Of a stretch of 64,000 nucleotides of DNA, positions 23,601 to 30,494 are shown piece after piece (within the stretch, counting starts at the first letter, position 1; the number at the start of each line of letters is the position of its first letter). Under the pieces are notes generated by a model. That model searched no databases, was not told the DNA's origin, and worked only from the letters and a program-made list of their open reading frames with translations. The position numbers and the translations under genes were made by a program. Origin of the DNA: Clostridia bacterium (lineage in GTDB: Bacteria > Bacillota > Clostridia > Christensenellales > Borkfalkiaceae); assembly GCA_029059705.1 (NCBI GenBank), contig JAIDVM010000014.1, positions 1 to 64,000 on the forward strand, read 5' to 3'.

Positions 23601-24615
23601 GGGAAAAATAGATTACGTCGTTTACACCGGCAAGACGGACGTTGAGTCAATATCCAACTATATAAGTTTGCACCACCATGCAATTTTACTTGGTATAACC
23701 GTTTTGACTTCGCTTGATACCACCAACGCGCTTGCGGACTGCATTGCGGGGCGGTATAACCAGTTTAACACCGAGCTTGTGGACATAAACAATTTGAGAA
23801 AGGAAAAACTTAAGCTTAAATTTTCGAAGATGCACAGCTGCGGAAACGATTATATTTTCTTCAACAACATGGACGGCGCGATAACCTGCCCCGAATCGAT
23901 TGCGATTAACTTTGCCGACAGACATTACGCAATCGGCGGCGACGGCGTAGTTATGATTGAAAAATCGAGCGTGGGTGCGGCAAAGGTAAACGTTTATAAC
24001 CGCGACGGAAGTCTTTCGGGACTTGCGGCAAACCCCATAAGGTGCGTTGCGAAGTATCTCTTTGACAACGGTTATGCGAGCGGGGAAATGAGCATTGAAA
24101 CATGCTGCGGCGTGAAAAAGCTTAGCGTAAGCTCGTTCAACGGCAAGGCAAGCTCGGTTTTATTGAATTTGGGAAAGCCCGAGCTTGATAAAAAACGCGC
24201 CGAAAAGATTGTTTACGACGGAAAGGAATTCAACGCCTATTACGTAAACGTCGGCAACCCGCATTGCGTAATTTTCTGCGACAAGGTTGAAAGCGTGGAT
24301 ATGGACGCATTGGGGCAAGCGGTTATTGAATCGAATTTATTTCCGCAAGGCGTGTTTGTGGAGTGCGTTAGGGTGGTAAACCACGTTACCGTTAAGATGC
24401 GCGTTTGGGAAAAGAATAACGGCGAAACGTGGGCGTGCGGCACGGCGGCTGCCGCGGCGGCGGTTGCCTCGGTTGCGAACGGTTATTGCGCTTACGGCGA
24501 AATCGTTACGGTTAAACTGAAAGGCGGCGACTTGTTCGTTAAATATGAAAAGGACGGCGAAATCGAGCTGGACGGCACGGTTAAGCTGTCGTTTGAGGGG
24601 TCAATCGAAATTTAA
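20596..24615 (+). CDS. carB: carbamoyl-phosphate synthase large subunit fused to a DapF-like domain
   Basis: Residues 1-1065 are a complete CarB: two ATP-grasp halves (GSGPIVIGQAAEFDYAGAQ and GSGPIRIGQGIEFDYSSVH start each half; EVNPRVSRSSALASK and EVNPRASRTIPYISK are the metal/ATP sites) and the C-terminal allosteric methylglyoxal-synthase-like domain. Without a stop, residues about 1072-1339 form a diaminopimelate epimerase fold: FSKMHSCGNDYIFF, ADRHYAIGGDGVV, VNVGNPHCVIF and TWACGTAAAA. CarB alone is normally near 1065 residues. In the DapF part the motif normally M-C-G-N-G-I-R-C reads LAANPIRC, so the first catalytic Cys is Ala (residue 1144), while the second (Cys in WACGT, near 1281) is kept. 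GGAGG sets the ATG. nifS follows with a one-base overlap. Confidence 0.93.
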   Translation: MPKREDIRKVLVIGSGPIVIGQAAEFDYAGAQACRVLKDAGVNVVLCNSNPATIMTDKALADEIYLEPLTVDTIKRIIIKERPDSLLASLGGQTGLTLGCQLAKSGFLDEYGVKLIGVNLESIDRAEDRELFKETMQKINQPVVPSDIAYTVDECVAIAEKIGYPVIVRPAYTLGGAGGGVAKDEKELRVISNNGLMLSPITQVLIEKYIGGWKEIEFEVLRDGAGNVLTVCSMENFDPVGIHTGDSIVIAPAVTLSDKEYQMLRTASLDIISELKIEGGCNCQFALNPDSFEYSVIEVNPRVSRSSALASKATGYPIAKVATKIALGYTLDEIKNDVTGKTYACFEPTLDYVVVKLPKWPFDKFLYAKRNLGTRMKATGEVMAIGTNFETAIMKAVRGAEISTGTLNLPKIAELSDEEIYARLSEMTDERLFIVYQALKRGVSVDEIYEITKIDEWFLNKLKNLCDFEAEIAGKAITREQYLKGKKLGYPDKEMEKFSGNKLPAHRDAVFKMVDTCGAEFAAQTPYFYSTYDEKEHDEAKPFVDRSTKKRIVVIGSGPIRIGQGIEFDYSSVHCVWSLKRLGYEVIIINNNPETVSTDFDTADRLYFEALTPEDVQNVLNVEKPYGVVITFGGQTAIKLCSYLYKKGVRILGTPADSVDLAEDRERFDELLEQFGITRPKGVTVMSKADAVKAAEKLGYPVLLRPSYVIGGQNMTIAFTQNDIERYMDVILAQKIENPVLCDKYLMGTELEVDAISDGVDVLIPGIMQHIERAGVHSGDSIAVYPPYNLSDAMLKKVVDISTKLAISLKTKGLINIQYLIYRNELYVIEVNPRASRTIPYISKVTGVPMVDLATKILMGAKLKRLGYGTGLYPASPYVAVKVPVFSFEKLNDVNSQLGPEMKSTGEVLGIGKTIEEALYKGLVSAGFNMRTSTKNRPAGIYFTINDQDKFEIVNIVKKFADLGLNLYATTGTANVIRSLGLECTEVARLSSNEEIFKLMDEGKIDYVVYTGKTDVESISNYISLHHHAILLGITVLTSLDTTNALADCIAGRYNQFNTELVDINNLRKEKLKLKFSKMHSCGNDYIFFNNMDGAITCPESIAINFADRHYAIGGDGVVMIEKSSVGAAKVNVYNRDGSLSGLAANPIRCVAKYLFDNGYASGEMSIETCCGVKKLSVSSFNGKASSVLLNLGKPELDKKRAEKIVYDGKEFNAYYVNVGNPHCVIFCDKVESVDMDALGQAVIESNLFPQGVFVECVRVVNHVTVKMRVWEKNNGETWACGTAAAAAAVASVANGYCAYGEIVTVKLKGGDLFVKYEKDGEIELDGTVKLSFEGSIEI

Positions 24616-25742
24616 TGGTTTATTTTGACAATGCGGCGACGACGAAGCCCGATGAAGAGTGCATTAAGCGCGCCGAAAAGTATTTATATAGCGATTTTTA
24701 TAATCCTTCCGCATTATACGCGGAAGGTTATAATATTAATCTGGAATTGCGCGAGGCGAGGAAAAATATTTTGTCGGCTGTTGCCGACGCGGAAAAGTTT
24801 GAGCTTGTTTTTACCTCTTGCGGGACGGAAGCCGACAACACGGCAATTTTCGGCGGCGGTCGCCGCGGAAACGTTGTAACGACGGCGGGCGAGCACTCGG
24901 CGGTGTTTGCGGCTGTGAACGAGCTGAAACAGCGGGGCTTAGAGGTGCGGTTTGCTAACTTAAATCCCGACGGGAGCGTGAATTTGGAGCATCTTTTAAG
25001 CCTTGTTGACGGAAAAACGTCGTTGGTTTCGGTTATTCACGTAAACAACGAAACGGGCGCGGTGAACGATATTGCCGCGATTGCTTCTAAGGTAAAGGCG
25101 ACAAACGCTTACGCTTTGTTTCATTCCGACGGAGTGCAGGCGTTTGGAAAAATTCCCTTTAAGCTGACGGGGAACATAGATATGTATTCGATAAGCGCGC
25201 ACAAAATAGGCGGAATTAAGGGCTGCGGTGCGCTTATTAAGCGGAAAAATCTTGTAATTAAGCCGCATATTTTCGGCGGCGGGCAGGAAAAAGGGCTTAG
25301 AAGCGGCACGGAAAACGTGTTCGGTATTAAAATTTTCGAGTTTGCGGCGGCTAAAAGACGCGCGGCAATAGAGGAAAATTACGAAAAAGTTTCAAAAATA
25401 AAAGCCGCTTTTCTTGGCGGGCTTGACGGCGGGCTTTTTACGGTTATTTCAGGTGAAAATTCCTCGCCGTATATCGCTTGCGTGGCGGCGGAAGGCGTGC
25501 GCGGCGAAACGGTTTTGCACGAGGCGGATGACAGAGGGTTGATTATCGGTACGGGTTCGGCGTGCTCTTCGAACGAAAAAAAGAGATTTTCGCGGACGAT
25601 TTTGGCTTGCGGGATTGGCGAAAGCCTTGCCGACGGGGTTTTAAGGATTAGTTTTTCGCCCGAAAACAGCGTGGAAGAAGCCCAAACCGCGGCAAAGCTT
25701 TTGAACGAAATAGTTGGCAACAGAAAAAGGATTATGGCGTAA
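24615..25742 (+). CDS. nifS: cysteine desulfurase (NifS/IscS type)
   Basis: PLP enzyme that takes sulfur from cysteine as a persulfide. It has the N-terminal YFDNAATTKPDEE, the PLP-binding Lys in ISAHKIGGIKGCGAL (near residue 197), and the catalytic Cys in GTGSACSSNEKKRF (near 316). The 375-residue length is typical. It is directly followed by thiI, and paired nifS-thiI genes usually supply sulfur for 4-thiouridine in tRNA, so that role is more likely than general Fe-S assembly. The start codon overlaps the last base of the carB-dapF stop. Confidence 0.93.
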   Translation: MVYFDNAATTKPDEECIKRAEKYLYSDFYNPSALYAEGYNINLELREARKNILSAVADAEKFELVFTSCGTEADNTAIFGGGRRGNVVTTAGEHSAVFAAVNELKQRGLEVRFANLNPDGSVNLEHLLSLVDGKTSLVSVIHVNNETGAVNDIAAIASKVKATNAYALFHSDGVQAFGKIPFKLTGNIDMYSISAHKIGGIKGCGALIKRKNLVIKPHIFGGGQEKGLRSGTENVFGIKIFEFAAAKRRAAIEENYEKVSKIKAAFLGGLDGGLFTVISGENSSPYIACVAAEGVRGETVLHEADDRGLIIGTGSACSSNEKKRFSRTILACGIGESLADGVLRISFSPENSVEEAQTAAKLLNEIVGNRKRIMA

Positions 25743-25744
25743 AT

Positions 25745-26899
25745 ATGGAAAAGGTAATTATTATCAGATATTCCGAAATTCATTTAAAGGGCAAAAACCG
25801 CGGTTATTTCGAGCGCGTTTTTTTGGTAAACCTTGAAAAGTCGCTTAAAGGCTATAAGCACGAAATCAAGCGGCAGAGCGGGAGATATTTGATTGAAAAC
25901 TTTAACGAAAGCGACGTTGACGAGATTTCGGACAGAATTAAGCGCGTTTTCGGCGTGCATTCTTACAGCGTGGCGTTAAAGGTTAAGTCCGATATGGAAG
26001 AAATTTATAACGCGGCTAAGGAAGTTTGCTTTGAAAGGGGGACTTTTAAGGTGAACACGCACCGCGCGGATAAGAAGTTTTGTTTGAATTCGATGCAGAT
26101 TAGCGCTGAAATAGGCGGCAGATTGCTTTCGGTGTTTAAAAATCTGGAGGTTGACGTACATAATCCCGATTTTGTAATCAATATTGACGTGCGCGAAAAC
26201 GGCACGGCGCTTGTATTTAACGAATTTTTTAAAGGCGCGGGCGGTATGCCCGTGGGAACTTCGGGCAAGGGGCTTTTGCTGATTTCGGGCGGAATAGACA
26301 GCCCAGTGGCGGGGCACATGATTGCAAAACGCGGCATGGTTGTGGATTGTATTCATTTCCACAGTTATCCTTATACCAACGCGCAGGCAAGGGATAAGGT
26401 TGTGGAGCTTGCAAAGGTGCTTTCCAAATACACTTGCGGTTTAAAGCTGAACGTAGTTTCGGTGACACACATTCAGGAAGAAATTCATAAAAAGTGCGAC
26501 GGCGAATATATGGTTACGCTTTTGCGGCGGTTTATGTTCAGAATTGCGGAAAGAATTGCTTTAAAAACCGGCGCGCAATGTTTGATAACCGGCGAAAGTT
26601 TGGGGCAGGTTGCAAGCCAGACGGTGGAGGGCATGACCTCTTCTAACAGCGTTGTTGAAAAGCTGCCCGTTTTAAGACCGTTGTGCGGGTTCGACAAGGA
26701 CGAAATAATCGAGCGCAGCCGCGACATGGGGGCTTACGAAATTTCCATTCAGCCCTACGAAGATTGCTGTACGGTATTTTTGCCGAAGCACCCCGTAATC
26801 AAGCCGCAGCTTGCCGCCGTTTTGGAAGAGGAAAGCAAGCTTGACGTTGAAGCGCTTTTGCAAGAGGCTTTAAACAGCGTTGAGGTTTTGCGCTTATAA
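25745..26899 (+). CDS. thiI: tRNA 4-thiouridine synthase ThiI
   Basis: Adds sulfur to U8 of tRNAs. The N-terminal ferredoxin-like and THUMP domains (residues 1-165) are followed by an adenylating PP-loop LLLISGGIDSPVAGHMIAKRG near residue 180, then LITGESLGQVASQT and the C-terminal QPYEDCCTVFLPKHP cysteines. The rhodanese domain found in enterobacterial ThiI is absent, as in other Bacillota, where the partner desulfurase delivers sulfur directly. It starts 2 bases after nifS, and its stop codon abuts the convergent PBP gene. Confidence 0.96.
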   Translation: MEKVIIIRYSEIHLKGKNRGYFERVFLVNLEKSLKGYKHEIKRQSGRYLIENFNESDVDEISDRIKRVFGVHSYSVALKVKSDMEEIYNAAKEVCFERGTFKVNTHRADKKFCLNSMQISAEIGGRLLSVFKNLEVDVHNPDFVINIDVRENGTALVFNEFFKGAGGMPVGTSGKGLLLISGGIDSPVAGHMIAKRGMVVDCIHFHSYPYTNAQARDKVVELAKVLSKYTCGLKLNVVSVTHIQEEIHKKCDGEYMVTLLRRFMFRIAERIALKTGAQCLITGESLGQVASQTVEGMTSSNSVVEKLPVLRPLCGFDKDEIIERSRDMGAYEISIQPYEDCCTVFLPKHPVIKPQLAAVLEEESKLDVEALLQEALNSVEVLRL

Positions 26900-29098
26900 A
26901 TCGAACCAGTCTTTTTTGACAATATCGGGCGCTTGCTCCTGAGGGGAAGAGCCGCTGTTTTTAAAATTTACCGACGGCAGGGAAATTTCCTTGCCGTATA
27001 TTTTATTTTTGCCGTCATTGTAGTAAGGCGTAACCGTGTAGGTGTGGTTTCCGCTTTCGGGTGCGTCGGTAAAGATTTTATCGATTTTTCCTTCAAAAAT
27101 GACTTTATTATCGCGTTTTACAATATATTCATAGTACTTCGCGTGACATAATTCAATATTTACGCCCTTTTCGGTGACCGCAATTGCGGGCGTTTGAATT
27201 GTGGGCGCGGAAAATTTGGTTGAAGTTTCTTTCGGCTTTGCGCCGCTTAAAACGCGGATAGACATTTGGTTTAGCTTGGGCGAAAGCGGGTCGCAAAGTA
27301 TGATTTTGTTGTTTTCGGTATACTCGTCGGCGTCTATTGAAATTTCTTCGGTGCCGCTTGAAACGTTTAATTTTTGCGGGGAATGCGAGGAATAGAGGTA
27401 GTTTAAAATTTCCTTTACATACCCGCAGCCCGCGCCTCCGCCGGTTATCGAAAGTCTTTTGTTATTTTTATCTCCGAGCCATACGCCTATCGTGTGCTCG
27501 GTGGTGTAGCTTATTGCATAGGCGTCGGTGTTGCCCTCTTCGGTGCCGCACGTTCCCGTTTTCGAGGCGATGTCGTAGGGGTAGTTTTTAAGTTTTTTAG
27601 CCGTTCCGCTTTTGGTGGTTTCCAAAAGCATGCCGTTAATAAGCGAGCACGCGCCGTCGGAAAAAACTCTGTTCTGGTAGCCGTCGTTTTTGTAAATCGT
27701 TTTGCCGTCCTTCGTGGTTATTTCTTTTATGAAGCGTGAGCGCGAATAAAATCCGCCCGAGGGAAAAACGGAATAGCAGTCGGCAAGTGTGTGCAAATCC
27801 AAGCCGTATTTCATGCCGCCGAGAGCCAAAGAGAGATTTTTTTCGTCGTTTTCAAGCTTAATTCCCATTCTCGAAAGGTATTTTTCGGAATTGGGAACGG
27901 TTAAGGCGTTTAAGGTTTTTACGGCGGGCACGTTGTAGCTGTGCGCGATGGCTTCGGTTACGGAAACGTAGCCGTGAAATTTTTTGTCGTAATTTTCGGG
28001 CGAGTAGCCGCCGAAATTTATTTTTTCGTCTAAAACCTTTGTGTGCGGGTTTATTAGTTTTTCGTCTATTGCGGGGGCGTATACGGCAAGGGGTTTAATT
28101 GTCGACCCCGGCTGCCGTTTTGCGCCGTTTATTGTGGATTTATAGGCGTTTACGCAGCCCTGCGAGGTAACGATTACCGAATTATCCGTTTCGAAGTCAA
28201 AATTTTCGATTTTTGCCTGCAGGTCGGGCTTTAAATAGGTTTTTATTTTACAGCCGCTCAAACCGTAGACGGGTACGCCCGTTTCTTCGAGCTCGTCTAA
28301 AACCGCGTTTAAATAATCGTAATTTTTTTCACCCGATACGGGCTTTTTTGCGTTTATCGGCTGTTTTATCGCCTCGTTATAGGTTGCTTCGTCGATATAT
28401 CCGCACGTCAGCATGGATTTTAACACCGTATTGCGGCGGTTTAAGCTTTTTTCGGGGTTTTTAAAGGGTGAAAAGTTGTTCGGCGAGGTTAAAAGCCCGA
28501 CGAGCGTGGCGCTTTCGGTTAAATTAAGCTCCTCGGCGCGCTTATCGAAGTAAAATTGCGCGGCGCTCTGCAAGCCGTAGCAGTTGTGCCCGAAGTAAAT
28601 TGTGTTTAAATACATTTCCAGAATTTCGTCCTTGGAATAGCGCCTTTCGAGCTTTTTGGTGAGCTTTATTTCGTTTAGCTTTCTTTTAATCGTTTTGTCC
28701 TGCGAAAGGTGGGTGTTTTTTATTAGCTGCTGGCTTATGGTGGAAGCACCCTCTTTAAAGGAGCCTGCGGCGATATTTTTGAAAAACGCCTTTACCATAC
28801 GCTTGTAATTTAAGCCGTTGTGCGAATAAAAGGTTCTGTCCTCCGAGGCAATGAAAGCGTCTATGGTGTAATCGTGCAGGTTTTCGAGCTTAACGCTCTT
28901 GTTTTTGCTTGAAAGCGAAGCGTTGACGACTACGTTTCCGTCGTCGTCGACTATGATAATGCTTTGGTCGGGGTTGATTAATTTGCTTTCGTCAAGCTTT
29001 GCGTCCTTTGTGATTATGAAAAACGCGGCGAACGCCGCGGCGATAACCGCGGTTATGCACAGCAATATAACGAGTGAAATTTTTAAAAACTTAGCCAT
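26894..29098 (-). CDS. class A penicillin-binding protein (bifunctional)
   Basis: 734-residue peptidoglycan polymerase and crosslinker. Start MAKFLKISLVILL is chosen because it begins the signal anchor (residues 5-27); the frame is open further upstream but that region overlaps the miaB promoter. The glycosyltransferase domain has the catalytic Glu in ASEDRTFYSHNG (near 86) and GASTISQQLIKN. The transpeptidase has SxxK in PGSTIKPLAVY (near 330), SxN in AHSYNVPA and KTG in ASKTGTCGTEEG (near 508). The last 100 residues look like a beta-sandwich (fibronectin-like) domain. It converges on thiI with a small overlap and is divergent from miaB. Confidence 0.93.
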   Translation of the reverse strand: MAKFLKISLVILLCITAVIAAAFAAFFIITKDAKLDESKLINPDQSIIIVDDDGNVVVNASLSSKNKSVKLENLHDYTIDAFIASEDRTFYSHNGLNYKRMVKAFFKNIAAGSFKEGASTISQQLIKNTHLSQDKTIKRKLNEIKLTKKLERRYSKDEILEMYLNTIYFGHNCYGLQSAAQFYFDKRAEELNLTESATLVGLLTSPNNFSPFKNPEKSLNRRNTVLKSMLTCGYIDEATYNEAIKQPINAKKPVSGEKNYDYLNAVLDELEETGVPVYGLSGCKIKTYLKPDLQAKIENFDFETDNSVIVTSQGCVNAYKSTINGAKRQPGSTIKPLAVYAPAIDEKLINPHTKVLDEKINFGGYSPENYDKKFHGYVSVTEAIAHSYNVPAVKTLNALTVPNSEKYLSRMGIKLENDEKNLSLALGGMKYGLDLHTLADCYSVFPSGGFYSRSRFIKEITTKDGKTIYKNDGYQNRVFSDGACSLINGMLLETTKSGTAKKLKNYPYDIASKTGTCGTEEGNTDAYAISYTTEHTIGVWLGDKNNKRLSITGGGAGCGYVKEILNYLYSSHSPQKLNVSSGTEEISIDADEYTENNKIILCDPLSPKLNQMSIRVLSGAKPKETSTKFSAPTIQTPAIAVTEKGVNIELCHAKYYEYIVKRDNKVIFEGKIDKIFTDAPESGNHTYTVTPYYNDGKNKIYGKEISLPSVNFKNSGSSPQEQAPDIVKKDWFDL

Positions 29099-29140
29099 TA
29101 AACTTAGTATTGATAAAATTAAAATATTGTTGCAAATCAA

Positions 29141-29169
29141 TTGAAAAAATTTGCAAAAAATTATATAAT
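29141..29169 (+). promoter_or_regulatory. promoter of the miaB-mutSL operon
   Basis: TTGAAA (29141-29146), 17-base spacer, TATAAT (29164-29169). The expected start site (about 29176) coincides with the ATG at 29177 and there is no Shine-Dalgarno, so the message is probably leaderless. Confidence 0.75.
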
Positions 29170-29176
29170 ATTGTAT

Positions 29177-30493
29177 ATGTCGAAATATTTTTACATAACA
29201 ACGTACGGTTGCCAGATGAACGTACACGAATCGGAAAAAATCGCGGGGATACTTTCGGAGCTTGGTTATGAACCGTGCGACGATATAAAAGACTGCGATA
29301 TCGCCGTTTTTAACACCTGCTGCATACGCGAAAACGCCGAAAACCACGCTTTCGGCAATATCGGTATGCTTAAAAAGCTGAAAGAGAATAACCGAAACCT
29401 TTTAATCGCGGTGGGCGGCTGCCTTACGCAGCAGATGGGCAAGGCTGACGTTTTGCACAAAAAATTTCCTTACGTCGATATAATTTTCGGCACGCACAAT
29501 TTAGGGAATTTAAAGGAGCTTATTTTAAAAAAGCAGAAGCAAAAGAAAGCCGTTATAGAGATTGAAGAGAGCGAGGGCACGGTTTGCGAGGGTGAAAAGC
29601 CTTTAAGGACAAGCTATCCCAACGCGTGGCTTAACATAACTTACGGCTGCAACAATTTTTGCAGCTATTGCATAGTGCCCTATGTCCGCGGCAGAGAGCG
29701 CAGCAGACGTTCGGAAAACATAATTAAAGAGGCGGAAGAGCTGATTGCGGCGGGCTATAAGGAAATTACGCTTTTGGGGCAGAACGTAAACTCGTTTGCA
29801 AACGGCTCGGACGATATTTCTTTCCCTGAGCTTTTAAAAAGAATTGCGGCTATCGACGGAAAGTTCAGGCTGCGCTTTATGACGAGCCACCCCAAGGATT
29901 TTTCGGAAGAGCTGGCAAAGGTAATTGCAGAAAACGGCAAAATTTGCAAAGCTGTGCATTTGCCTGTGCAAAGCGGCAGTAACGCCGTTTTAAAGGCGAT
30001 GAACAGAAAATACACCGCCGAAGATTACCTTAAAAAGGTGGAAATTTTAAGAAAATACGTTCCCGATTGCGCCATTACGACCGATTTAATCGTCGGATTT
30101 CCCAACGAGACGGAGGAAGACTTTGAGGATACTTTAAACCTCGTTAAAACGGTTGGGTTTGCCTCGGCGTTTACCTTCGTTTATTCCAAACGCGAGGGCA
30201 CGGTTGCCGCGAAAATGGACGGACAAATCCCCGAAGAGGTTTCAAAGCGGAGAATTATGAAATTAATCGAGCTTGTAAACTCGCTCACGCGCGAACAGAC
30301 GGTTAAATACGTGGGTAAAACGGTTGAAATTCTGTGCGAGGACTTCGATAAAAAGCGCGGGCTTTATCTCGGGCGCGACGAATACGGCAGAATGGCTTAT
30401 TTCCCTTCGGATAAAAACGTTATCGGCGAGTTCGTAAACGTAAAAATAAACGCGGCGAACGGTGTTTCGCTGACGGGCGAAAAGGTGGACTGA
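29177..30493 (+). CDS. miaB: tRNA-2-methylthio-N6-dimethylallyladenosine synthase MiaB
   Basis: Radical-SAM methylthiotransferase acting on i6A37 of tRNA after MiaA. It has the diagnostic YITTYGCQMNVHESEK start, the auxiliary cluster cysteines (NTCCIRENAE, GGCLTQQ), radical SAM CNNFCSYCIVPYVRG, TTDLIVGFPNETEEDF and a TRAM domain. ATG 29177 is chosen because the protein motif begins there and the promoter overlaps any earlier start. The partner gene miaA lies three genes downstream in the same operon. Confidence 0.97.
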   Translation: MSKYFYITTYGCQMNVHESEKIAGILSELGYEPCDDIKDCDIAVFNTCCIRENAENHAFGNIGMLKKLKENNRNLLIAVGGCLTQQMGKADVLHKKFPYVDIIFGTHNLGNLKELILKKQKQKKAVIEIEESEGTVCEGEKPLRTSYPNAWLNITYGCNNFCSYCIVPYVRGRERSRRSENIIKEAEELIAAGYKEITLLGQNVNSFANGSDDISFPELLKRIAAIDGKFRLRFMTSHPKDFSEELAKVIAENGKICKAVHLPVQSGSNAVLKAMNRKYTAEDYLKKVEILRKYVPDCAITTDLIVGFPNETEEDFEDTLNLVKTVGFASAFTFVYSKREGTVAAKMDGQIPEEVSKRRIMKLIELVNSLTREQTVKYVGKTVEILCEDFDKKRGLYLGRDEYGRMAYFPSDKNVIGEFVNVKINAANGVSLTGEKVD

Positions 30494-30494
30494 A

